Positions 1-8,840 are shown, counted from the stretch's first letter. The stretch is 64,000 nt of DNA from Janibacter limosus (GCF_004295485.1 NZ_CP036164.1:1488001-1552000), one strand, 5' to 3'. The notes: generated from the letters alone by a model not told the origin. Program-made: numbers and translations.

Positions 1-307
1 GCACCACCGCCAGCACCGCGCCCATCGCGGCCAGGTAGAGACCCTCGGTGAGGGCCAGGGCGAACCAGGGGAACTTGCCGACGAAGATGCCCGACCAGCT
101 GAGGGTCGGAAGGAAGCAGGCGACGCCGGCGACCAGTCCCAGCAGGGCGCCCGTGCGCGGCGACACGTCCCACATCGAGATGCCCACGAGGGCGACGCCG
201 ACGATCGCGAGGTAGGCGAGGTTGTTGTCGGGGAAGGACAGCCACAGGCACAGGCCGCCGGCCAGGGCCAGCAGCAGCCGTGCGGGCAGCCGCTCGATCA
301 CTCCCAT
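1..307 (-). CDS. lnt: Apolipoprotein N-acyltransferase, N-terminal part (runs off the window)
   Basis: Membrane enzyme of lipoprotein maturation that adds the third acyl chain to the N-terminal cysteine. Only about 102 N-terminal residues are present; the C-terminal nitrilase-like catalytic domain lies outside the window. The visible part starts MGVIERLPARLLLALAGG, continues with LSFPDNN, and has several hydrophobic segments plus a W-S-G-I-F-V-G-K-F-P-W-F stretch typical of the Lnt membrane domain. The ATG overlaps the stop of the upstream Lrp gene by 10 bases, implying translational coupling. Family assignment rests on the N-terminal pattern only, so another polytopic membrane protein is possible. 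Confidence 0.72.
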   Translation of the reverse strand, partial: MGVIERLPARLLLALAGGLCLWLSFPDNNLAYLAIVGVALVGISMWDVSPRTGALLGLVAGVACFLPTLSWSGIFVGKFPWFALALTEGLYLAAMGAVLAVV

Positions 308-720
308 GCGGTGCTCAGCACGACGGTGGTGCGGGTTGAGACCCCGCCGCGGTTGCGGACCCGGCCCAGCAGCTCCTCGAGGGCCTGGGGAGTGCTCACC
401 CGCACGCGGAGCAGGTAGTTGGCGTCACCGGCGACGGAGTAGCAGGCATCGATCTCCTCGATGCCCTGCAGGCGGTCCGGCACGTCGTCGGGGGCGCTGG
501 GATCGAGCGGCGCGACCGCGATGAAGGCGGTGAGGGGCGTGCCCATCGAGGCGGGATCCACGACCGCGGTGTAGCTCGTGATCGCTCCGCGCTCCTCCAG
601 GCGCCGCACCCGCTGGTGCACTGCAGAGGTGGACAATCCGATCGCCTTGCCCAAGTCGGTGTAGCTCATCCGCCCGTCGTCGCGCAGGAGGTCGATGATG
701 CGTCGATCTGCCGCTTCCAT
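298..720 (-). CDS. Lrp/AsnC family transcriptional regulator
   Basis: A 140-residue DNA-binding regulator of the feast/famine family. An N-terminal winged HTH is clear (DRRIIDLLRDDGRMSYTDLG, then S-T-S-A-V-H-Q-R-V-R-R-L), followed by an RAM-type ligand-binding ab-sandwich (A-C-Y-S-V-A-G-D-A-N-Y-L-L-R-V). The reading frame extends 18 codons upstream, but the ATG at 720 (MEAADRR) gives the usual family length and start. It lies 38 bases from the divergent exonuclease gene and overlaps the following lnt gene, so it probably shares one transcript with lnt. The effector is unknown; members often sense amino acids. Confidence 0.9.
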   Translation of the reverse strand: MEAADRRIIDLLRDDGRMSYTDLGKAIGLSTSAVHQRVRRLEERGAITSYTAVVDPASMGTPLTAFIAVAPLDPSAPDDVPDRLQGIEEIDACYSVAGDANYLLRVRVSTPQALEELLGRVRNRGGVSTRTTVVLSTAWE

Positions 721-758
721 GGGTGAACCATAGGCGACGGACCCGTAAGGTCGGGCCC

Positions 759-1694
759 ATGTCCGACTTGGCACGCGACCGCCTGCTCCTGCTCGACTCC
801 GCCTCGCTGTACTTCCGTGCCTTCTACGGGGTACCTGAGCGGGCGCCGGTGCCCTCCGGTCTGCCGACCAACGCCGTTGCCGGCTTCCTCGACATGCTCG
901 CCACCCTCGTCACGCGATACCGGCCCACGCACGTCGTGGCCTGCTGGGACGACGACTGGCGGCCGCAGTGGCGCGTCGACGCCATCCCCACCTACAAGGC
1001 CCACCGGGTCGCCGAGGACACCGCCGACGGTGAGGAGGTCCCCGACGAGCTGTCCCCGCAGGTGCCGGTCATCGTCGACGCGCTCGAGGCGATCGGCATC
1101 GCGCGCGTCGGGGCGGCCCACTACGAGGCCGATGACGTCATCGGCACCTATGCCATGCGCTACCGCGACGTGATGCCGGTCGACATCGTCACCGGCGACC
1201 GCGACCTCTTCCAGCTCGTCGACGACGCCTCGGCCACCCGCGTGCTCTACACGGCCCGCGGCGGGGTGCGCGACCCCGACGTCGTCACCCAGGCCTTCCT
1301 CGAGAGCAAGTACGGGGTGACCACCGGCGATGCCTATGCCGACATGGCCGCGATGCGCGGGGACACCAGCGACGGGTTGCCGGGAGTCAAGGGGATCGGC
1401 GACAAGACGGCCGCGACCCTCATCCGGGACTTCGGCTCGCTGGCGGGTGTGCGCGCGGCCCTCGCCGCCGGCGACCCGACGATCAAGGGAGCGCGCCGCC
1501 TGCGGCTCGAGGAAGCCAGCGACTACCTCGACGTCGCTCCGCTCGTCGTGCGGGTCGCCCACGACGTGCCGGTCGGTAACGGCGACATCCGACTCCCTTC
1601 GGACATCGTCGACCCGGCAGCGATGAGCCGGCTGGCCGTGGAGCACGGCCTGACCTCAGCCTTCGACCGGGTCGCCACCGCCCTGCGCTCCTGA
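759..1694 (+). CDS. 5'-3' exonuclease (FEN/PolI N-domain family)
   Basis: A free-standing 311-residue flap/5'-3' exonuclease resembling the N-terminal domain of DNA polymerase I but without a polymerase part. Metal-binding acidic motifs are visible: LLLLDSASLYFRAFYG near the start, W-D-D-D-W-R-P-Q-W-R, Y-E-A-D-D-V-I-G-T and V-T-G-D-R-D-L-F-Q-L. A helix-hairpin-helix follows (GLPGVKGIGDKTAA). The ATG at 759 (MSDLARDRL) is preferred over an upstream in-frame codon because it begins at the family's normal position. Such proteins remove RNA primers or flaps during replication and repair. The gene converges on helY across a repeat array. Confidence 0.92.
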   Translation: MSDLARDRLLLLDSASLYFRAFYGVPERAPVPSGLPTNAVAGFLDMLATLVTRYRPTHVVACWDDDWRPQWRVDAIPTYKAHRVAEDTADGEEVPDELSPQVPVIVDALEAIGIARVGAAHYEADDVIGTYAMRYRDVMPVDIVTGDRDLFQLVDDASATRVLYTARGGVRDPDVVTQAFLESKYGVTTGDAYADMAAMRGDTSDGLPGVKGIGDKTAATLIRDFGSLAGVRAALAAGDPTIKGARRLRLEEASDYLDVAPLVVRVAHDVPVGNGDIRLPSDIVDPAAMSRLAVEHGLTSAFDRVATALRS

Positions 1695-1710
1695 CCCCGT
1701 CCCCCAGGTC

Positions 1711-1826
1711 CGCATTTCCTTAAGGTCGTGCGCTCTCAGGTGCGCATTTCCTTAAGGTCGTGCGCTCTCAGGTGCGCATTTCCTTAAGGTCGTGCGCTCT
1801 GGTGCGCATTTCCTCAAGGTCGTGCG
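1711..1826. repeat. Intergenic palindromic repeat array 1 (4 units)
   Basis: Four 22-bp units at 1711-1732, 1743-1764, 1775-1796 and 1805-1826, spaced 32, 32 and 30 bp. Each has arms CGCA and TGCG around a core CCTTAAGG (CCTCAAGG in the last), with TTT on one side and TCG on the other, so it is an imperfect inverted repeat. The array fills the gap between the convergent ends of the exonuclease gene (stop 1694) and helY (stop 1835). The same unit recurs at 9942-10087, 27973-28122 and 55825-56070. The near-identical 8-10 base linkers rule out CRISPR. Function is unknown. Confidence 0.95.
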
Positions 1827-1834
1827 AAGGGAGG

Positions 1835-4681
1835 TCAGTCCAGCCGGTCGGCGGCGACGACCCCGCGCCTCACCTTGTCGACGGCCGCACGGGCCACGCC
1901 GCGCAGGTGCGGCTCGGGGGCCGCGTCGCCGACCTGGTCGAGCAGGTCGACGACCTGCTTGCAGCGGCGCACGAAGTCACCGGCGGTGAGGTCCGACCCG
2001 GACAGCACCTCGTCCAGGCGCCGTCCGCTGGCCCACCGGTGGACCGCCCAGGCCAGTCCCCCGTCGGGCTCACCCGTCTGCTGCAGGGCGTGCACGCCCT
2101 CCAGGTCCTCCAGCTCGCTCCAGCGCCGGACCATGTCCAGCCAGGCGTCGGAGACCCCCTCGGTGGGCATCCGGGGGAAGGCCTCGTGCTCGTCACGCCG
2201 CGGCTCGTGGACGAGCATCGACACGACGGCCGCCAGCTCGGCCGGGTCGAGCCGCTTCCACGCTCCTCCGCGCAGGCACTCGGCCGCGAGCAGGTCCTTC
2301 TCCGTGTAGAGGCGGCGCAGCCGTCCCCCGAGCTCGGTCACGCTCTCGCCGTCCTCGCCGAGATACCCCATCTGGACGAGCACGGTGCAGATCCGGTCGA
2401 AGGTCTGCGCCACCGAGTTGGTCCGCATCTCCACCTTGCGCTGCAGGGCTGAGTTGTCACGCTTGAGCTTCCACCAGCGGTCGGCCCACCGGGCGTGGTC
2501 CTCCCGCTCCGGGCACTGGTGGCAGGGGTGCGACTTCAGCTCCCGCCGCAGCTGCTCGAGGCGCTCGTCATCCCCCTTCGCGCTCTCCTTGGCGTGCCGC
2601 CGCACGCTCGGGGCGTCCTCGTGGGGTGCCTTGACCCGCAGCGTCGCGGCGAGGTCGGAGCGCTGCCTGACCGACTTGGGGTTGAACCCCTTGGGCACCG
2701 CCAACCGGCCGAAGGGAGTGAGTGGCCCATCGAGGTCCGTGGCCGTCAGGCGGCGGACCTGCTTGTCCTCGGTGAGGACCGTCGGAGCGGACGACTCCCC
2801 CTTGTAGGAGCGGGGCGGCGCGATGACGAGGGCCACCCCGGCCCGCCGGCCACCCAGGCGCACGATGTCACCGACGCGCAGCGCCTCGAGCGAGATGGCG
2901 ATCTCGGCCCGGCGGTTGGCATTGCGCTTGCGCGAGCCCTCCTTCTCCAGGTCGGTGATCCGGCGGCGCAGCGCCGCGTACTCGCGGAAGTCGCCGACAT
3001 GGCAGTGCATGGCGTCGGCGTAGGCCTGCAGGGACTCCTGCTGGTCACGCACCTGGGTCGCGATGCCCACGACGGACCGGTCGGCCTGGAACTGCGCGAA
3101 GGAGGTCTCCAGCACCTCCTTGGCCGTCTGCCGGCCCACCTGCGCGACGAGGTTGACGGCCATGTTGTACGTCGGCTTGAAGCTGGAGCGAAGGGGGTAG
3201 GTCCGGGTCTGCGCGAGACCGGCCACCGCCATGGGGTCCATCCCCCGCGACCACACGACCAGGGCGTGCCCCTCGACGTCGATCCCCCGGCGCCCGGCGC
3301 GGCCGGTGAGCTGGGTGTACTCCGCCGGGGTGATCTCGACGTGCGACTCGCCGTTGAACTTCACCAGCTTCTCCAGCACCACGGTGCGGGCGGGCATGTT
3401 GATGCCCAGGGCGAGGGTCTCGGTCGCGAAGACGGCTCGGACGCGGCCGGCGGTGAAGAGCTCCTCGACGACCTCGCGGAAGAGCGGGAGCATCCCGGCG
3501 TGGTGGGCGGCGAAGCCGCGCGAGATGCCCTCGACGAACTGGTGGTAGCCCAGGACGTCGAGGTCCTCGCCCTCGAGCGCCGCGGTGCGCTCCTCGACCG
3601 TGCGACGGTTGCGCTCCCCCTCGCGCTCGGAGACCAGCCGGACGTCGTTGCCGAGGAGCTGGCCGACCGCTGCGTCGCAGCCGGCTCGGCTGAAGATGAA
3701 GGTGATGGCGGGCAGCAGCCCGTCGCGGTCCAGCTCGCGGATGACCTCGGTGCGCGAGGCGGCCCCACCGAAGCGGCCGCCTCCCCCGCGCGGGCCAGGC
3801 GCACCGTGTCCTCCACGGCCCTGTGAGTCCCGGCCGTCACGCCCGCCGCGGCGGTCACGTCCCCCGCGACCTGCGTGCCCGCCCCGGCCGGAGGGGCCAC
3901 CTCGACCCCCGTGCGGTGGCCCGTCACCGCCACCGGAGCGCACCCGGTCACGGATCGCGTCGAGCAGCTCCGGGTTGACCTTGGCCGGTGAGCCCTGCGC
4001 CGCACCCTCCTCGTCGACGAAGAGGTCGTGCACGTCGCGACCGACCTGCATGTGCTGCCACAGCGGGACCGGACGCACCTCGGAGACGACCACCTCGGTG
4101 CCGCCACGGACCTCGGCGAGCCAGTCGCCGAACTCCTCGGCATTGCTCACCGTCGCCGACAGCGAGATCACCTGGACCGACCGGGGCAGGTGGATGATCA
4201 CCTCCTCCCAGACGGCCCCACGGAAGCGGTCGGCGAGGTAGTGCACCTCGTCCATGACGACGAAGGCGAGCGTGTCGAGCGTCGTGGACCCGGCGTAGAT
4301 CATGTTGCGCAGGACCTCGGTCGTCATGACGACGATCGGCGCCTCGCCGTTGACGGAGGTGTCGCCGGTCAGCAGGCCGACGTTGTCATGGCCGTGCCGC
4401 TCGGCGAGCTCGTGGTACTTCTGGTTGCTCAGGGCCTTGATCGGCGTGGTGTAGAAGGCCTTCTGCCCGCGGGCCAGCGCCATGTGCACAGCGAACTCAC
4501 CGACGATCGTCTTGCCGGCACCGGTGGGCGCCGCGACGAGGACCCCGTGACCGGCCTCGACGGCCTCGCAGGCCTCGATCTGGAAGGGGTCGAGCTCGAA
4601 GCCGACGGACGCGGCGAAGGCGGTCAGCTCCGCGCCGCTGCGTCGGCGGGAGGCGGCGTATCGGTCAGCGGGCGAGGACAT
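1835..4681 (-). CDS. helY: Ski2/Mtr4-like DEAD/DEAH-box RNA helicase HelY
   Basis: A 948-residue superfamily 2 helicase expected to unwind RNA in turnover or processing. Motifs in order: Q-like DPFQIEACEAVEAG, Walker A APTGAGKT (51-58), DEVH box (144-147), SAT (around 175), and motif VI QLTGRAGRRGID in the second RecA domain, followed by the long Ski2-type C-terminal region. Between the two RecA domains, residues about 249-306 form a Gly/Arg-rich low-complexity insert with many RGG and GRGG steps, resembling RNA-binding RGG boxes. The gene ends the pafBC-tatAC-lipid kinase operon and starts 22 bases after the kinase stop. M. tuberculosis helY has the same neighbourhood. Confidence 0.95.
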   Translation of the reverse strand: MSSPADRYAASRRRSGAELTAFAASVGFELDPFQIEACEAVEAGHGVLVAAPTGAGKTIVGEFAVHMALARGQKAFYTTPIKALSNQKYHELAERHGHDNVGLLTGDTSVNGEAPIVVMTTEVLRNMIYAGSTTLDTLAFVVMDEVHYLADRFRGAVWEEVIIHLPRSVQVISLSATVSNAEEFGDWLAEVRGGTEVVVSEVRPVPLWQHMQVGRDVHDLFVDEEGAAQGSPAKVNPELLDAIRDRVRSGGGDGPPHGGRGGPSGRGGHAGRGGRDRRGGRDGRDSQGRGGHGAPGPRGGGGRFGGAASRTEVIRELDRDGLLPAITFIFSRAGCDAAVGQLLGNDVRLVSEREGERNRRTVEERTAALEGEDLDVLGYHQFVEGISRGFAAHHAGMLPLFREVVEELFTAGRVRAVFATETLALGINMPARTVVLEKLVKFNGESHVEITPAEYTQLTGRAGRRGIDVEGHALVVWSRGMDPMAVAGLAQTRTYPLRSSFKPTYNMAVNLVAQVGRQTAKEVLETSFAQFQADRSVVGIATQVRDQQESLQAYADAMHCHVGDFREYAALRRRITDLEKEGSRKRNANRRAEIAISLEALRVGDIVRLGGRRAGVALVIAPPRSYKGESSAPTVLTEDKQVRRLTATDLDGPLTPFGRLAVPKGFNPKSVRQRSDLAATLRVKAPHEDAPSVRRHAKESAKGDDERLEQLRRELKSHPCHQCPEREDHARWADRWWKLKRDNSALQRKVEMRTNSVAQTFDRICTVLVQMGYLGEDGESVTELGGRLRRLYTEKDLLAAECLRGGAWKRLDPAELAAVVSMLVHEPRRDEHEAFPRMPTEGVSDAWLDMVRRWSELEDLEGVHALQQTGEPDGGLAWAVHRWASGRRLDEVLSGSDLTAGDFVRRCKQVVDLLDQVGDAAPEPHLRGVARAAVDKVRRGVVAADRLD

Positions 4682-4703
4682 GTCCCCACGCTATGCCAGC
4701 GCG

Positions 4704-5609
4704 TCAGCGCACGATCGACAGCGCGCCGGGTGCGGCCTCGACGGTGAGCGGCAGGGGCGCGACCCGCTCGCCGTCGGCATAGCTGACGATCCGCTCGGTG
4801 GCGATCCGGATCGACGCCCCTCGGACGATCTCGACGGCCGGGTGCGAGGTGTGGGTGCCCTTGAAGACCTTGGGGAAGACCGAGAGGAAGGTGGCCATCG
4901 GGATGTCGTGCACGATGACGACATCGAGCAGACCGTCCTCGACATCGGCCGCGGGGGCGACCTTCATCCCGCCGCCGAAGGCTCGACCGTTGGCGACGCA
5001 CACGAGCATGCCGTCGATCTCGCGCTCGACCCCGTCGATGGTCAGCTCGTAGTGGATCGGCCCGAAGACCGGCAGCTCACGCAGGATGGCGAGGTTGTAC
5101 CGCTGCGGACCGCGCGGCCAGAGCATGGTGTTGGCGCGTTCGTTGACCACGGCGTCGAATCCGCAGGAGAGGACGCCGAGATAGTCACGCACCCGCTCCC
5201 CGTCGTCGGTGAGCACTCGTCCGAGGTCCATGCGCCGGACTCCGCCGGCGAGGATCCGTCGCACAGCGGCGTCGACGTCCTGGACGGGAAGGCCCAGCTC
5301 GCGGGCGTTGTCATTGCCGGTGCCCACGGCCACGATGCCCAGTGGCACATCGGTGTCGGCGCAGATGTTGGCGCCCAGACCGGCCACACCATCACCTCCG
5401 GCGACGACGAGCAGGTCGATGTCGCCGCTCGCGACGGCGGCACGTGCCTTGCCCTCCGCTCGCGACGCGTCCAGGCCGGTGAGGTCGACGACCTGGCGTC
5501 CGGCGGCCTCGAGGAGATCGGCCACCCGGGTCCCGACCTGCTCGCCACGGTGCTTGCCCGCGGTGGGGTTGATGAGCAGGCCGATGCGCTCGGCCGTCAC
5601 ACGGGTCAT
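4704..5609 (-). CDS. Diacylglycerol kinase / YegS-like lipid kinase
   Basis: A 301-residue soluble lipid kinase that would phosphorylate diacylglycerol or a related lipid alcohol using ATP. The catalytic-domain signature is present: L-L-I-N-P-T-A-G-K near the start, GGDGVAG (71-77; the usual GGDGT has Val in place of Thr) and GTGNDNAR (96-103). The C-terminal half carries the beta-sandwich domain, including a G-C-G-F-like S-C-G-F-D-A-V-V and a final Y-A-D-G-E. It sits between tatC (10 bases away) and helY on the same strand, a conserved actinobacterial arrangement. The lipid substrate cannot be told from sequence. Confidence 0.9.
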   Translation of the reverse strand: MTRVTAERIGLLINPTAGKHRGEQVGTRVADLLEAAGRQVVDLTGLDASRAEGKARAAVASGDIDLLVVAGGDGVAGLGANICADTDVPLGIVAVGTGNDNARELGLPVQDVDAAVRRILAGGVRRMDLGRVLTDDGERVRDYLGVLSCGFDAVVNERANTMLWPRGPQRYNLAILRELPVFGPIHYELTIDGVEREIDGMLVCVANGRAFGGGMKVAPAADVEDGLLDVVIVHDIPMATFLSVFPKVFKGTHTSHPAVEIVRGASIRIATERIVSYADGERVAPLPLTVEAAPGALSIVR

Positions 5610-5619
5610 GGGCCCGACA

Positions 5620-6477
5620 CTAGTTGAGAGGTGAGGCCTCGTCGTCGGACAGGTCCGACCAGTCGGGCTCGGCGCCCGACTCGACGCGTCGCCTGTCGAT
5701 GACCAGGCAGATCGCCAGCGCGATGAAGTACAGCGCGCACAGCGGACCGGCCAGCAGGAACATCGTGAAGGGGTCCGGAGTCGGCGTGATGACGGCGGAG
5801 GCGATGAAGATCAGCAGGATCGCCATCCGCCAGGACTTCTTGAGCGTCTTGCCCGAGAGCACACCGATGGCGCACAACCCGACGAGGAAGACGGGCAGGA
5901 GCCAGGCCAGGCCGAAGGCGAGGATGAAGCGGGTGATGAAGGTGAAGTAGTCACTCGCCTGCTGGATGTTGCTCGACTTGTCGTCGTCAGGGGTGAACCC
6001 GAAGAGGATGAGCAGGGCCTTGGGCAGGGTCTGGTAGGCGAAGAAGCACCCGGCGAGGAAGAGCGGCAGTGCCGTGCCGAAGACGCCCAGGGACATGCGC
6101 TTCTCACGTCTGGTCAGGCCCGGCAGGATGAAGGCCCAGATCTGCCAGACCCAGATCGGGCTGGAGATGATCACGCCGGTGAAGATGGACAGACCGAGCT
6201 GGGTGGTGAAGGCCGACGTCGCATTGCCGAAGTTCAGCGTGACGACGCTGTTCGGGTTGGTGGCCTTGTACTCGTCGAAGGGGTACGTCAGCTGGTCGTA
6301 CACCCCGGCGTAGGTCCACGACCCGATGTGCACGGGGTTGTAGATGATCCAGCCGACGATCGCGCCGATGACGATCGCGAGGGCGGCCTTGATCAGCCGG
6401 TTGCGGAACTCGAGCAGGTGGGCCTTGAGCGGCATCCGCCCTTCGGGGTCCCGGGGCGTGCGCTCGCGTCTGGTCAT
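5620..6477 (-). CDS. tatC: Sec-independent protein translocase TatC
   Basis: Core receptor of the twin-arginine translocon in the cytoplasmic membrane, 285 residues, with six expected transmembrane segments. The N-terminal KAHLLEFRNRL stretch corresponds to the conserved TatC E-L-R-x-R-L region that contacts signal peptides, and F-x-F-A-Y lies in the middle. I chose the ATG at 6477 (MTRRERTP); a TTG at 6510 would lengthen it by 11 residues and overlap the tatA stop but lacks a visible ribosome site. It follows tatA directly, forming the tatAC pair downstream of pafBC as in other actinobacteria. Confidence 0.95.
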   Translation of the reverse strand: MTRRERTPRDPEGRMPLKAHLLEFRNRLIKAALAIVIGAIVGWIIYNPVHIGSWTYAGVYDQLTYPFDEYKATNPNSVVTLNFGNATSAFTTQLGLSIFTGVIISSPIWVWQIWAFILPGLTRREKRMSLGVFGTALPLFLAGCFFAYQTLPKALLILFGFTPDDDKSSNIQQASDYFTFITRFILAFGLAWLLPVFLVGLCAIGVLSGKTLKKSWRMAILLIFIASAVITPTPDPFTMFLLAGPLCALYFIALAICLVIDRRRVESGAEPDWSDLSDDEASPLN

Positions 6478-6502
6478 GCGTGTGGAGGCGAAGGGAGGTG
6501 AC

Positions 6503-6784
6503 TCAGGCAACCGGGCCGGACTGGTCGTCCGTGCGGGGCTTGGCCTCGTCGATGGCGTTGCCGTCGGTGGTCGTGGTGCTCGTCGGGTTGGTGCTCGTCT
6601 CGCGAGACTTCTTGGCCTCCTCGCGCTGCCGGTCCTCTTCCTTCATCTCGTTGACCTCGGACTTGAAGACGCGAGCGGACTTGCCGATGCTGCGCGCCGC
6701 GTCCGGGAGCTTCTTGAAGCCGAAGAGCAGCAGGATGATGAGCGCGACGATGATGATCTCGGGTGCGCCAATTCCAGAAAGCAC
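6503..6784 (-). CDS. tatA: Twin-arginine translocase subunit TatA
   Basis: Small (93 residues) pore-forming component of the Tat system. It has one N-terminal transmembrane helix ([20 protein letters not shown]), the conserved F-G hinge with the K-K-L-P amphipathic start, an amphipathic helix ([16 protein letters not shown]) and a polar, Thr-rich cytoplasmic tail. It lies between pafC and tatC on the same strand. The 69-base gap behind pafC holds a small hairpin, so tatAC may be partly separately transcribed. Confidence 0.95.
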   Translation of the reverse strand: MLSGIGAPEIIIVALIILLLFGFKKLPDAARSIGKSARVFKSEVNEMKEEDRQREEAKKSRETSTNPTSTTTTDGNAIDEAKPRTDDQSGPVA

Positions 6785-6829
6785 GGCAAAGCCTTTCGTA
6801 GGATGAAGAACGAACTCAGTCTATGCCTC

Positions 6830-6848
6830 GTCCCTGAGCGGCAGGGAC
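6830..6848 (-). terminator. Short hairpin behind pafC
   Basis: GTCCCTG (6830-6836), loop agcgg, CAGGGAC (6842-6848): a perfect 7-bp stem six bases past the pafC stop codon. There is no T-run, so it could be an actinobacterial U-less terminator or an attenuating or processing hairpin between pafC and tatA. Seen directly; the function is inferred. Confidence 0.45.
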
Positions 6849-6853
6849 AGCGC

Positions 6854-7816
6854 TCAGGGCCTGCCGTACATCGACAGTGCCTCGCTCGCGTGGACAGCCA
6901 TGGCCTCACGCAGGGACGGGGGGCCCGAGACCTCGACGGAACCACCAAGACGCAGCACCAGGCGGCGTAGGAAGCCCTCGTTGCTCGTGGGCAGGGTGAC
7001 GACGAGGTCTTCGCCGGATGTTTCCCGAGATGTCACCGGGTAGTACTCGGCGACCCAGTGGGCAGCCGGGCTCAGCCGCAGCGTGACAGGCACGTCGGCC
7101 GCGCCCTGCTGGTAGGCCCCGGCGCTGAGGTCACGGCGGGCCACGCCCTGCGGAGGCGTCGACGCCTCGTCGAGGACCTCGACCTGCTCGATCCGGTCCA
7201 CGCGGAAGAGCCGCACGTCCTGCGCCCGGTGGCACCAGCCCTCGAGGTACCAGTGGCCCTCGACGTGGGCCAGCCGCATCGGGTCGACGTCGCGCTCGGT
7301 GCGCTCGTCACGGCTCGGGACGACATAGGTCAGGTGCACGCGGCGGGCGGCCGCCAGTGCGTCACGCAGCACCGCCGTGGTCTGCCCCACCTGCGTGTCG
7401 TCCTCGACGACGACCACGCGGTCGACCCCCGGGATGGCCCCGGTGGCCTCCTCGAGCTTGGTCAGGGCCCGCTCGACGGCGCTGCTCTCCCCTGCCCCGC
7501 TCGCGGCGAGCGAGCGCAGGCCGACGATGAGCGAGATCGCCTCGTCGACGCTCAGGCGCAGCGGGCGGGCGATCGCGTCGGCGTTGGTGACGAAGATGCG
7601 TCCGCCCTCGTAGCTGGCCTCGATCATCTCGTCGGGCAGCTGCCCGTAGCCGCACATGAAGAGCAGGTCGAGGTCGGCGACGAGCTGCTGCTCGCTGATC
7701 CCCAGGCCGGCCGCGGCCTCCTCGATCTCGATCCCCTGGCGGCTGACGAGCCACGGGACCATCGTCAGCAGGCGCTGGACGCGGCTCGTCGCGGACTCCA
7801 CGCTCGGACGACTCAT
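6854..7816 (-). CDS. pafC: PafC, WYL-domain transcriptional regulator
   Basis: A 320-residue regulator with an N-terminal winged helix (R-V-Q-R-L-L-T-M-V-P-W-L through E-Q-Q-L-V-A-D-L-D-L-L-F), a central WYL domain (H-W-Y-L-E-G-W-C-H-R-A-Q-D-V-R-L-F-R-V-D-R) and the WCX C-terminal domain. PafB and PafC together activate the LexA/RecA-independent DNA-damage response of mycobacteria, with WYL proposed to bind single-stranded nucleic acid. The start ATG (7816) overlaps the pafB stop (ATGA, 7813-7816) and follows an AAGGGAGC ribosome site that is itself a copy of the dispersed CGAAGGGRG 9-mer. Confidence 0.93.
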   Translation of the reverse strand: MSRPSVESATSRVQRLLTMVPWLVSRQGIEIEEAAAGLGISEQQLVADLDLLFMCGYGQLPDEMIEASYEGGRIFVTNADAIARPLRLSVDEAISLIVGLRSLAASGAGESSAVERALTKLEEATGAIPGVDRVVVVEDDTQVGQTTAVLRDALAAARRVHLTYVVPSRDERTERDVDPMRLAHVEGHWYLEGWCHRAQDVRLFRVDRIEQVEVLDEASTPPQGVARRDLSAGAYQQGAADVPVTLRLSPAAHWVAEYYPVTSRETSGEDLVVTLPTSNEGFLRRLVLRLGGSVEVSGPPSLREAMAVHASEALSMYGRP

Positions 7817-8802
7817 CGGATGCTCCCTTCGTGCACGTCGACGACGGCCCGCAGGTGGTCGATGACCGCGTCCCGCAGCTCGGTGGGCTCCTCGACGACC
7901 ACGTCGGGCCCGTGGCTGGCGATCTCGCTGGCGAAGCCGCGCAGGCCGGGGTGGTGGAGGTGCACCCGGTCCCACTGCTCGTCGACCGGCTCGACCCGGT
8001 CGGCGCGCCGACGCAACCAGTGGCCCGCGTCGGTGCGCACACGCAGCACGGCCGGTGTCTGTGTGGGCTCGCGGCCGTCGACCGCGGCGATCATCCGCAC
8101 GGGGTCGATGTCGTCCGGGATCGGGACCGTGGTCGGGTCGCGGGTCAGCGTCACGGCCGAGGTGATGCGCGAGAGCCGGAAGACGCGGGTGGCCTCGCGG
8201 TCGAGGTCGTGGCCGACGAGGTACCAGCGACCGTGCCAGGCCGTGAGGTACCAGGGCTCGACCCGGCGCGGCGCGGCGCCGTCGGTGCCGGGGCGCGCGT
8301 AGTCGAAGCGGACCGAGGTCGCGGTGAGGACGGCGTCCTTGAGCGGCTCGAAGGCCGGCTCCGCGCCACCGAGCTGCGGCTCGAGACCGGCGAAGGGGTC
8401 CTCCCCCACCTCGTCGCTCGCAGCCACCTTGCGCCACGCAGTCGCTGCCGTGCCGGCCATCGTCGCGTGCGCCCACGCACGGCTGGCGAGCCCGACGACG
8501 GCTCGCTCGTCGGCGGCGAGCTCGACGGGCGGCAGAGCGTACTCGCGCTGGTCGATGCGATAGCCCTGCTCGTCCTCGAAGACCCCGATGTCCTCGGTGA
8601 CCAGCGGGATGCCCATCGCGCGCAGGTCCTCCTTGTCGCGCTCGAACATCCGGTCGAAGGCCTCGTCCGACTCGACGAGCTGGTAGGCCTCGACCATGCG
8701 TCGGATCCGCTGCTTGGGTACCGGGATCCGCGACGAGAGCAGGCTCATCGTCAGGTTGAGCAGTCGCTCTGTCTTCGCGGCGGGCGTGTTGGGTGCAGCC
8801 AC
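7813..8802 (-). CDS. pafB: PafB, WYL-domain transcriptional regulator
   Basis: A 329-residue paralogue and partner of PafC. An N-terminal HTH region (K-T-E-R-L-L-N-L-T-M-S-L-L, then the D-R-M-F-E-R-D-K-E-D-L-R-A-M-G-I-P-L motif characteristic of PafB) precedes a WYL core (W-Y-L-T-A-W-H-G-R-W-Y-L-V-G-H-D) and a C-terminal WCX domain. It starts at GTG 8802 after a GAAGGGAG ribosome site. It opens the pafB-pafC-tatA-tatC operon and diverges from the DUF3866 gene with 38 bases between starts. Confidence 0.93.
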   Translation of the reverse strand: MAAPNTPAAKTERLLNLTMSLLSSRIPVPKQRIRRMVEAYQLVESDEAFDRMFERDKEDLRAMGIPLVTEDIGVFEDEQGYRIDQREYALPPVELAADERAVVGLASRAWAHATMAGTAATAWRKVAASDEVGEDPFAGLEPQLGGAEPAFEPLKDAVLTATSVRFDYARPGTDGAAPRRVEPWYLTAWHGRWYLVGHDLDREATRVFRLSRITSAVTLTRDPTTVPIPDDIDPVRMIAAVDGREPTQTPAVLRVRTDAGHWLRRRADRVEPVDEQWDRVHLHHPGLRGFASEIASHGPDVVVEEPTELRDAVIDHLRAVVDVHEGSIR

Positions 8803-8840
8803 ATCGCTCCCTTCGTCACGCTGAGGCTAACCTGCCGGAC

